Below are positions 1 through 4,345 of a stretch of DNA of 5,328 nucleotides, in pieces. The DNA lies in the NCBI GenBank assembly GCA_014804915.1, contig JAAUYW010000112.1, forward strand, positions 1 to 5,328. The letters run 5' to 3'. The stretch comes from Desulfovibrio sp. (lineage in GTDB: Bacteria > Desulfobacterota > Desulfovibrionia > Desulfovibrionales > Desulfovibrionaceae). Made by a program: the position numbers and the translations under genes. The notes beneath the pieces are model-generated. The model saw nothing but the letters and a program-made list of their open reading frames with translations, ran no database searches and had not been told where the DNA came from. Every line of letters begins with the position of its first letter. Position 1 is the first letter of the stretch.

Positions 1-297
1 GAGCCAATTCCCTCACGCAAAAAGGGAGCGGACAGGGTGCCAATGCGCAAACAGGTCTGCATTATTCCCTTCCGGCGCGACTATCTGCTCCAATATAATG
101 AAATGAGTGAAACGCCGCTTGAGATATATGAATCTGTGGACATGCTCCGCATTCTCGAGCACGGCGGCAAGGTGCGTATGGCCCCGGTGTCATTCAGAAC
201 CTGGAGCGTGGATACGCCAGAAGATCTGAAACGCGTCGCAAGACTCATGGAGGGCGATGGCCTGATGGCGGCGTACGTGGCCAAAGCCTCAAGATGA
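1..297 (+). CDS. kdsB: KdsB-like CMP-Kdo synthetase (3-deoxy-manno-octulosonate cytidylyltransferase family), C-terminal part, 5' truncated
   Basis: The frame is open from base 1 to the TGA at 295-297, giving the last 98 residues of a protein whose family is normally about 245-250 aa; the start lies outside the window. The enzyme family transfers CMP from CTP to Kdo or a related sugar acid in the cytoplasm, activating it for LPS or capsule assembly. Family features visible here are a PIPSR-like segment near residue 2, a hydrophobic strand followed by a YLLQYN-like helix, the TPLE motif followed by a MLRILEHG-type helix, and the highly conserved VDTPEDL near the C terminus. These align in order with the C-terminal half of E. 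coli KdsB. The CTP-binding N terminus cannot be seen, so a relative acting on another acidic sugar is possible. The next gene begins 3 nt after the stop, and the downstream acyltransferase and HAD phosphatase fit a surface-glycan locus. I am sure of the family and less sure of the exact substrate. Confidence 0.85.
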   Translation, partial: EPIPSRKKGADRVPMRKQVCIIPFRRDYLLQYNEMSETPLEIYESVDMLRILEHGGKVRMAPVSFRTWSVDTPEDLKRVARLMEGDGLMAAYVAKASR

Positions 298-300
298 CAA

Positions 301-915
301 ATGCGGCTTCACCGACTTGCGGCTGCGGCCGAAGAGCTCTGGATCGCGCTTTTTGCCTGGATTCCCACTCCGTTTGGCATTTTGCTGCGCCTCTGTGCCT
401 GGCGCTGGCTTTTCGCCCGCTGCGGCAGCGTGCGTTTTGGCACAGCGCTGACCCTGATTGGCATCAGGCGGATGAGCCTGGGCGATGGCTGCCGCATTGG
501 CAGGGGCGTTTTTCTGACAGCCGCCAATGGCTGGCTGGAGCTTGCGGACCAGGTGGCGGTTTCGCCAAATGCGAACATTGGCGCTGATGATGGCGAGGTT
601 GTTATAGGCAGACAGGTCGCAATAGGCCCGGGCACTGTCATCCGCGCCGCCAACCATCGCTTTGAGCGGCCGGATCTGCCGATCATGGCCCAGGGGCATT
701 GCGGCGGCCGGGTCATAATTGAAGATGATGTCTGGATTGGCGCCAATTGCGTGATTACACCGGATGTGCGTATTGGCAGGGGCGCGATTGTGGGCGCTGG
801 CGCTGTTGTCACGCGCAATGTCGCGCCTTTTTCAATAGTGGGGGGCGTGCCTGCGCGCGTCATTGGCGCAAGGGAACAGGAGTGCGACAATGTCCTTGAA
901 GTGTCTGGTATTTGA
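301..915 (+). CDS. Left-handed beta-helix (hexapeptide repeat) O-acyltransferase
   Basis: This 204-aa protein belongs to the LbetaH transferases of the maltose/galactoside O-acetyltransferase and serine O-acetyltransferase type, which move an acyl group (usually acetyl from acetyl-CoA) onto a sugar hydroxyl or amine. Residues 1-55 are hydrophobic and arginine-rich, possibly a membrane-contacting helix. Hexapeptide turns with the [LIV]-G-x-x pattern run from about residue 58 to 175: IGRG, IGAD, IGRQVAIGPG, WIGANCVI, IGRGAIVGAGAVV. The loop at 117-131 carries the likely catalytic His119 (ANHRF), and residues 176-188 give the usual closing VGGVPARVIG signature. The ATG at 301 lies 3 nt after the kdsB-like stop in the same frame and has no clear Shine-Dalgarno, so translation probably depends on coupling. 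The last 26 nt overlap the HAD gene. A role in acetylating an O-antigen or capsule sugar is inferred from the neighbours; the acceptor is unknown. Confidence 0.88.
   Translation: MRLHRLAAAAEELWIALFAWIPTPFGILLRLCAWRWLFARCGSVRFGTALTLIGIRRMSLGDGCRIGRGVFLTAANGWLELADQVAVSPNANIGADDGEVVIGRQVAIGPGTVIRAANHRFERPDLPIMAQGHCGGRVIIEDDVWIGANCVITPDVRIGRGAIVGAGAVVTRNVAPFSIVGGVPARVIGAREQECDNVLEVSGI
878..882 (+). promoter_or_regulatory. Shine-Dalgarno AGGAG that fixes the HAD gene start
   Basis: AGGAG lies 7 nt before the ATG at 890, inside the end of the acyltransferase gene. The frame is open further upstream with a TTG at 863, but the spacing here and the HAD family N terminus (motif I about 8 residues from the start) both favour 890. 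Confidence 0.75.
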
Positions 916-1528
916 TTGCGATGGCGTAATCCTTGATAGCGTGCCGGTAAAAACGCGCGCCTTTGGCAGGCTTGCAGAGCCATACGGCCCGGAGGCCAGG
1001 GACCGGTTTGTGCTGTACCACACGGTGCATGGCGGAGTCAGCCGCTACCGCAAGTTTGAATGGTTTTTCAGGGAAGTGCTTGGGCGGGAGATCACGCCCG
1101 AAGAAAGCGCGGACTGGGCCAGGAAATTCGCGGAATACGCGCTTGACGAGGTGCGGAAATGCGACCTGATTCCCGGGGCGCTTCAGACCCTGGAGACCTG
1201 GCACGGCAAAATGCCGCTTTATGTCTGCTCCGGAGCGCCAGTTGAAGAATTGAATCTCGTGCTGGGCGAACGTGGCCTGGCGCGCTTTTTCGCTGGCATT
1301 TATGGTTCTCCGCCGGCAAAGGGCGAGCTCCTTGTGGAGATTATCCGCTCCCGGCCGGATCTGGCGCCAGCCGAGACGCTGATGGTGGGAGATTCCATTA
1401 CTGACGAGGATGCGGCGAAGCAGGCGGAGGCGCAGTTTTATGGCATTGGCCGGGAATTGAAAGGCGGCAATTTTCCGTGGAGTGAAAACCTGTTGCCTCT
1501 TAATGCCTGGATAGCGGCTCATGTTTAG
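890..1528 (+). CDS. HAD-superfamily phosphatase with C1 cap, surface-glycan locus type
   Basis: This 212-aa protein has all four HAD motifs. Motif I is FDCDGV with nucleophile Asp9 and acid/base Asp11; motif II is the Ser114 of YVCSGAP; motif III is Lys144 in PPAKGE; motif IV is VGDSITD with Asp168 and Asp172. The helical stretch between about residues 17 and 85 is a C1 cap, as in beta-phosphoglucomutase and phosphoglycolate phosphatase. This separates it from the capless Kdo-8-phosphate phosphatase KdsC. The cap begins with KTRAF and contains YHTVHGGVSRYRKF, a pattern I associate with HAD proteins found beside cytidylyltransferases in capsule and LPS loci. The natural inference is dephosphorylation of a sugar-phosphate intermediate in the cytoplasm, but the substrate cannot be read from the sequence. 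The gene overlaps the acyltransferase by 26 nt and the next gene by 8 nt. The start at 890 is supported by AGGAG at 878-882. Confidence 0.88.
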   Translation: MSLKCLVFDCDGVILDSVPVKTRAFGRLAEPYGPEARDRFVLYHTVHGGVSRYRKFEWFFREVLGREITPEESADWARKFAEYALDEVRKCDLIPGALQTLETWHGKMPLYVCSGAPVEELNLVLGERGLARFFAGIYGSPPAKGELLVEIIRSRPDLAPAETLMVGDSITDEDAAKQAEAQFYGIGRELKGGNFPWSENLLPLNAWIAAHV

Positions 1529-2483
1529 GGCGCTTTTGCTGATCGCGTTGCTCTGCGGCTGTGAAGGCGATGCGGATCAGGCTGCCGAAACTGCTGGCAG
1601 CGCGGAAGTTCGGGCGCCGGTCAGCCAGAAAAATGACGCGCTTCCCGAGCCTGCGCCGCCAACGCCGGAGGCGGTTGGGGCTGCTGAAAAATTGACTGCG
1701 TTTGCCAATCGCGCCGGCCAGTATCTTGAACATGGATTTTATTCTCTGGCCGATATTTTACACGCCAATAGCCAGACTTACCTGAAAACTTTTAGCTTGC
1801 CAGCCAGGCCGGACGCCGGACCAAGGCAGCCCGGGATTCTCGGGCCTGAAACCGGCCTTTTTGACGAGGCGGAAGCCAGGGAGCTGACGTCTGGCTGGCA
1901 GGACATGGACAAGGCCCTGGATGCGCTGCTTGGACATTACGCGAATCTTGAAAAATATGTCGCTGACCGGACTATCCGCGATGATGGCAAGCTGGGCAGC
2001 GAACTTGCCGCGAAAATCGCCGCAAGCCATGAGCAGTTTGTAAAAGCCCGCCATTCCTGGCTCAATATTGTTCAGAGACGCGCCAATGAAGCCCAGCATA
2101 TTCTTTTGTATGAGCACCCGCTTGAACGTCAGATTCTTGCTGGCGAAAACATTTTCAGCCAGATCCGCGAGGCCAATGACATCCTCGCAAGCGGCACATT
2201 TGACGCGCCATTGCTTCAGACGATCTGCTCCATTATTCGCAGCCAGATAGACATTGGCGCTAAGCCGCCATTTCCAGCCAGGCCTGCCCTGGAACGGCTG
2301 TACAGGGGCTTTTTGAAAACAGCCGCGGTTTACGCTGACCACCTGGAACAGGGCAGCGAGGAAGGAATTCGCAATTTCCAGCGGCGCGAGCTCGGCGAGG
2401 CCGCAAGGGCTTGCGCATTGGCCTGGAACAAATTTGCCAGGGAGGCCAATCATGTCCAGAACGGCTCGGGCGGGAGTCGGTAA
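1521..2483 (+). CDS. Helical lipoprotein of unknown function, possibly DUF3829/YiiG-like
   Basis: The 320-aa product opens with a short signal peptide and the lipobox L11-C12-G13-C14, so Cys14 should be lipidated by Lgt and cleaved by signal peptidase II. Glu15 follows, not Asp, which by the enteric Lol rule favours the outer membrane. Residues 15-55 form an Ala/Pro/Glu-rich linker. The remainder is mostly amphipathic helix: EKLTAFANRAGQYLEH at 56-71, a segment around 126-150 with LLGHYANLEKYVADR, DDGKLGSEL at 154-162, and a closing helix near 290-311. This order (early N-helix, a Y..L..Y..D segment followed by DDGK.G.EL, long helices) recalls the DUF3829 lipoprotein YiiG of E. coli. The match is from memory and weak, and no function is established for that family. 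The ATG overlaps the HAD stop by 8 nt with no Shine-Dalgarno, so coupling is likely. That it sits in a glycan operon is notable but does not prove a shared role. Confidence 0.8.
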   Translation: MFRALLLIALLCGCEGDADQAAETAGSAEVRAPVSQKNDALPEPAPPTPEAVGAAEKLTAFANRAGQYLEHGFYSLADILHANSQTYLKTFSLPARPDAGPRQPGILGPETGLFDEAEARELTSGWQDMDKALDALLGHYANLEKYVADRTIRDDGKLGSELAAKIAASHEQFVKARHSWLNIVQRRANEAQHILLYEHPLERQILAGENIFSQIREANDILASGTFDAPLLQTICSIIRSQIDIGAKPPFPARPALERLYRGFLKTAAVYADHLEQGSEEGIRNFQRRELGEAARACALAWNKFAREANHVQNGSGGSR

Positions 2484-2484
2484 T

Positions 2485-2498
2485 CTGACATTTGTCAG
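2485..2498. promoter_or_regulatory. Perfect palindrome CTGACA-TT-TGTCAG over the -35 box, operator candidate
   Basis: The two 6-bp arms match exactly around a 2-bp centre. The left arm is the proposed -35 hexamer, so a dimeric regulator bound here would block RNA polymerase. The loop is too short and no T-run follows, so it is unlikely to be a terminator for the preceding operon. I do not recognise it as the site of a specific regulator. Confidence 0.45.
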
Positions 2499-2514
2499 GG
2501 TAAATGCAGATAAT
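2485..2514 (+). promoter_or_regulatory. Candidate sigma70 promoter for the YbjQ-like gene
   Basis: CTGACA at 2485-2490 (5 of 6 to TTGACA) and GATAAT at 2509-2514 (5 of 6 to TATAAT) are 18 bp apart, in the gap after the lipoprotein stop. Transcription would begin near 2521 and leave a leader of about 95 nt before the ATG at 2615. No transcript data are available; the call rests on the two boxes and their position. Confidence 0.55.
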
Positions 2515-2581
2515 AGGCGGCAGTTATTGGATAAAACGTATTGGCAAGCTATTTGCAAAAGGAGGGGCAACAAATCAAGTT

Positions 2582-2609
2582 CCGGCAGATTGAGGCCGGC
2601 ATAAGGAGG
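2582..2609 (+). promoter_or_regulatory. Leader hairpin and strong Shine-Dalgarno AAGGAGG of the YbjQ-like gene
   Basis: CCGGC at 2582-2586 can pair with GCCGG at 2595-2599 over an 8-nt loop, just ahead of AAGGAGG at 2603-2609. The latter sits 5 nt before the ATG at 2615 and fixes that start. The hairpin leaves the Shine-Dalgarno free, so it could stabilise the leader or simply keep the site open. A second purine run, AAAAGGAGGGG at 2557-2567, has no start codon at usable distance. Confidence 0.5.
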
Positions 2610-2614
2610 AAAAT

Positions 2615-3031
2615 ATGTTTTTTCTGTTGGGCGGCGACAAGAAAGGCAAGAAGAGCGAGAAAGGCGCAAAGCCATCTGCGAATACCCAGAGAGTTAAAGA
2701 GATATTTCATGCCGGCCGGTTTCCGGTAGTTACTACGCATCAGGTTGAAGGCAAAAAGATTGCCAAAGTGCTGGGCCTGGTTTGCTGTCGCGGCTTTGAT
2801 TCCGAGGAAGCGTTTTTCGGCATGGCCGCGCGCGCAATGAACAAGGGCGCCCAGGCTATCGTCGGCTACAGCGAGAATGTGGCCTTTCATCCCGATGGCA
2901 GCAAATATTTTACCTGCTATGGCACTGCTGTAATGTTTGAATATGATCCCGCAGATCCGGAATCGCTGCCCCTGATGTTGCAGCAGAAATTCCGTGAGCG
3001 CGAAGTGGATTTTGGAGAGGCGATGGTTTAA
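2615..3031 (+). CDS. YbjQ-like (UPF0145/DUF74) small protein with Lys-rich N-terminal extension
   Basis: This 138-aa protein has no signal peptide or membrane helix and is probably cytoplasmic. Residues 1-27 are a hydrophobic start followed by a lysine-rich, likely disordered segment. From about residue 38 it follows the YbjQ/PF01906 order: VVTTHQVEGKKIAKVLGLV (38-56), where the family has a TT..LEGR.I..Y.GVV strand; a helix with SEEAFFGMAARAMNKGAQAI (63-82), where it has the A.ALGADAVVG helix; then VGYS and a final strand CYGTAVMF (101-108), matching SVSGTAV. The long variable loop seen in E. coli YbjQ is missing. Family members form pentamer-like rings and have been called heavy-metal-binding by annotation, but the function is not settled. 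The cysteines here (57, 58, 101) are not in a recognised metal motif. It appears to be a single-gene transcription unit with its own promoter and terminator. Family assignment is from pattern, not a search. Confidence 0.75.
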   Translation: MFFLLGGDKKGKKSEKGAKPSANTQRVKEIFHAGRFPVVTTHQVEGKKIAKVLGLVCCRGFDSEEAFFGMAARAMNKGAQAIVGYSENVAFHPDGSKYFTCYGTAVMFEYDPADPESLPLMLQQKFREREVDFGEAMV

Positions 3032-3035
3032 TTGC

Positions 3036-3053
3036 CTGAATGCCCCCATTCAG
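3036..3053 (+). repeat. Hairpin CTGAATG-CCCC-CATTCAG directly after the YbjQ-like stop
   Basis: A perfect 7-bp stem with a 4-nt C loop starts 4 nt after the stop codon and ends 3 nt before the stem of the terminator. There is no T-run, so on its own it is not an intrinsic terminator. It may protect the mRNA 3' end or help terminator folding. Confidence 0.5.
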
Positions 3054-3056
3054 AAG

Positions 3057-3084
3057 AGCCCTGCCATGCTATGGCGGGGCTTTT
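3057..3084 (+). terminator. Intrinsic terminator of the YbjQ-like gene
   Basis: AGCCCTGCCAT at 3057-3067 pairs with ATGGCGGGGCT at 3071-3081 (11 bp with one G-U pair) over a 3-nt GCT loop, followed by TTT at 3082-3084, then CGGTTT. It lies 25 nt after the stop. On the other strand no T-run follows, so it does not obviously serve the convergent rlpA operon, for which I see no clear terminator in 3085-3173. Confidence 0.8.
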
Positions 3085-3173
3085 CGGTTTAGGAGCATTT
3101 TCAATTTGCAGATCTGGAAGCTGCCTTGACCTGGCGCAGGGTCTTGCATCAGGCTATGGCAGTTGCAGGAATC

Positions 3174-3869
3174 TCAATCAGCCCGCACAACGAAGCCATG
3201 GGGATAAATGGTCTGCAAGGCCGGCAGGGCTTTCTGGGCCAGGCCGGATTCTGGCCAGGGCCCGATTTGCACAATCCACATCTTGTTGCGCCCCTGGAAC
3301 AGGCGGCCACGTTGGCCTGCGTTCTCAAGCACATTGGCCAGCTTGCGGGCGTTTTCCTTCTGGCTGAAAGAGCCAACCTGGATATAATAACTGCCCTTGA
3401 CGCTGCCTGAAGCAGTCGATTTTGGCACATCGCCTATGCTTTGCACGCGCACCCTGGCCGTGCCCTTGCCCATCATGTCCAGGCGCGTGGCAGCCGCGCG
3501 GGAGAGGTCGATTACGCGGTTATCCACAAAAGGCCCGCGGTCGTTGATGCGCACCAGGGCAGACTTGCCGGACTCAAGATGCGTTACGCGCACGGTTGTG
3601 CCCAGCGGCAGGATTTTATGCGCTGCGGTCATCGCGTATTGATTATAGGTTTCGCCGCTGGCAGTGGCCTTGCCATGAAACCCGGGGCCATACCAGGATG
3701 CGATGCCCTCTTCCACAAAGCTGTGCGCGGACTGCAATGGATAATATGTTTTACCTGCGATTGTGTAAGGCTTGCTGCCGGCCTTGCCGCCCTTGTAGCT
3801 TGCCTGTCTTTGCGCGCATCCTGCCAGAAGCGCGGCAACCAGACAGCAGACAATGATCAGCCTGTTCAA
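3174..3869 (-). CDS. rlpA: Septal ring lytic transglycosylase RlpA with SPOR domain (lipoprotein)
   Basis: RlpA cleaves peptidoglycan glycan strands that lack stem peptides, at the division septum and in the periplasm, anchored as a lipoprotein. The 231-aa product has a signal peptide with lipobox L15-A16-G17-C18; Ala19 follows, consistent with the outer membrane. The double-psi beta-barrel domain spans about 53-145 and starts with GIASWYGPGFHGKATASGE, then TAAHKILPLGT and NDRGPF, followed by DLSRAAA. His84 and Asp110 are 26 residues apart, as are the catalytic pair reported for Pseudomonas aeruginosa RlpA (H131 and D157). A SPOR domain covers about 158-229 (YYIQVGSF, then MWIVQIGPW), which binds denuded septal glycan. 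The start is TTG: an in-frame stop 39 nt upstream leaves no ATG or GTG alternative, and the signal peptide needs this start. It overlaps the upstream stop as TTGA. The protein is short for the family, with little linker between the two domains. Confidence 0.93.
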   Translation of the reverse strand: MNRLIIVCCLVAALLAGCAQRQASYKGGKAGSKPYTIAGKTYYPLQSAHSFVEEGIASWYGPGFHGKATASGETYNQYAMTAAHKILPLGTTVRVTHLESGKSALVRINDRGPFVDNRVIDLSRAAATRLDMMGKGTARVRVQSIGDVPKSTASGSVKGSYYIQVGSFSQKENARKLANVLENAGQRGRLFQGRNKMWIVQIGPWPESGLAQKALPALQTIYPHGFVVRAD

Positions 3870-4132
3870 TCGGCCTCGCCTGCCAGAAGGTTTCTGGCTA
3901 TGGCAATGTCATAAATTCCGAGCGGATCAGCGTTGGGATTGCGCTCGTTTTTATAGAGGCTTGCCGCGCGGCTGATGGTGTCATAATCAAGCCATTCGTG
4001 CTTTTCCCAGACTTCAGGCCGCTCACGATCCCACAGCCGGAATTCAAAGCCGTTTGGCCCCTTGCGCACATAAACGCGAATGCCGGAATCTCCTGGCTTC
4101 GCGTGGTAGTAATAGCCGCGTTCGTCCCGCAT
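3866..4132 (-). CDS. Small conserved-looking protein of unknown function upstream of rlpA
   Basis: The 88-aa product starts MRDERGYYYHAK and has no signal peptide, membrane segment or metal motif, so it is probably cytoplasmic. It is rich in aromatic and charged residues: YYYH at 7-10, a strand-like GIRVYVRKG at 17-25, FEFRLWDRERPEVWEKHEWLDY at 29-50, and an Ala-rich C-terminal helix with DPLGIYDIAIARNLL at 69-83. I do not recognise a named family; the regular strand-strand-helix pattern and good Shine-Dalgarno argue that it is real. The ATG at 4132 has AAGGAGGG 4 nt upstream. Two further in-frame ATGs (4186 and 4204) would add 18 or 24 residues; the one at 4186 also has a usable AGAGGA. Its stop overlaps the rlpA start (TTGA), so the two are translationally coupled and probably co-transcribed. 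A link to cell-wall remodelling is inference from position only. Confidence 0.75.
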   Translation of the reverse strand: MRDERGYYYHAKPGDSGIRVYVRKGPNGFEFRLWDRERPEVWEKHEWLDYDTISRAASLYKNERNPNADPLGIYDIAIARNLLAGEAD

Positions 4133-4136
4133 TTTA

Positions 4137-4144
4137 CCCTCCTT
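4137..4144 (-). promoter_or_regulatory. Shine-Dalgarno AAGGAGGG for the 88-aa gene
   Basis: On the minus strand AAGGAGGG ends 4 nt before the ATG at 4132. It is the strongest ribosome site in this intergenic region and is the main reason for preferring the short form of the protein. Confidence 0.75.
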
Positions 4145-4205
4145 CTGTTTTAATCGGCAGGCGCTGCGCCCGCAATAGGCTTGCATGGCGCAAATCCTCT
4201 CCATG

Positions 4206-4258
4206 AAAAACCTGCCCCGGCTTGAGAGGCGGAACCGCCGGCAGGGGCACGGGGCAGG
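4206..4258 (-). terminator. Minus-strand GC-rich hairpin with U5 tail, orphan terminator or attenuator
   Basis: Read on the minus strand, CCTGCCCCG (4258-4250) pairs perfectly with CGGGGCAGG (4219-4211), followed at once by TTTTT (4210-4206). The 30-nt interior holds a smaller hairpin GGCGG-TT-CCGCC (4239-4228). An internal CCTGCC (4245-4240) could pair with the same 3' arm, so alternative folds exist. There is no gene on the minus strand immediately upstream, because pdxS runs the other way. It could end an antisense or small RNA, or act in the leader of the 88-aa gene and rlpA. The interior is longer than in a textbook terminator. Confidence 0.45.
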
Positions 4259-4282
4259 ATGCGGGAATCAGGCTTGCGCGGC

Positions 4283-4311
4283 TTGCGGAGGTGGGCAATA
4301 TGGCATATAAC
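4283..4311 (+). promoter_or_regulatory. Candidate promoter for pdxST
   Basis: TTGCGG at 4283-4288 (3 of 6 to TTGACA) and TATAAC at 4306-4311 (5 of 6 to TATAAT) are 17 bp apart. Transcription from about 4318 would give a leader of roughly 28 nt, leaving no room for a riboswitch. The -10 is good and the -35 is weak, which would suit an activated promoter, but no regulator site is obvious. Confidence 0.45.
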
Positions 4312-4335
4312 TGGCGCTCACCTGGTTGATTGAAA

Positions 4336-4339
4336 GGAG
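4336..4339 (+). promoter_or_regulatory. Shine-Dalgarno of pdxS (GGAG within AAAGGAGA)
   Basis: GGAG lies 6 nt before the ATG at 4346. A TTG directly in front (4343-4345) is in frame, but the spacing and the usual PdxS N terminus favour the ATG. Confidence 0.75.
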
Positions 4340-4345
4340 ATATTG

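Noticed and set aside
309..983. Minus-strand open frame of 224 codons opposite the acyltransferase
   Set aside because: It is antisense to a clear hexapeptide-repeat enzyme, and its composition (Ala, Pro, Ser, Arg) is typical of a shadow frame.
2557..2567. Second Shine-Dalgarno-like AAAAGGAGGGG, suggesting a leader peptide before the YbjQ-like gene
   Set aside because: No ATG, GTG or TTG occurs within usable distance; the nearest, a TTG at 2590, is about 24 nt away and stops after four codons.
1758..2675. Long open frame on the minus strand (305 codons) across the lipoprotein gene and the following intergenic region
   Set aside because: It runs antisense to a gene with a convincing lipobox, crosses the promoter region and starts inside the YbjQ-like gene. 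The translation shows no recognisable domain; it is a shadow of the GC-biased third positions.
3085..3173. Terminator for the rlpA operon in the convergent gap
   Set aside because: Read on the minus strand there is no stable stem followed by a T-run; only 4-bp pairings were seen.
4147..4175. Possible minus-strand promoter TTGCGG-17-TAAAAC for the 88-aa gene
   Set aside because: The implied transcription start, near 4140, falls inside the AAGGAGGG ribosome site, so the message would lose it. The -10 matches only 4 of 6.
4203..4310. Plus-strand 35-codon frame with several cysteines (QACAACGGG) ahead of pdxS
   Set aside because: There is no Shine-Dalgarno, it lies over the hairpin and the candidate pdxS promoter, and the Cys/Gly content follows from the GC-rich repeats.
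4211..4345. A structured RNA such as 4.5S SRP RNA, 6S RNA, tRNA or a riboswitch in the pdxS upstream region
   Set aside because: I looked for the SRP GGAAG apical loop, the tRNA T-loop and the overall 6S shape on both strands and found none; only the single hairpin is supported.
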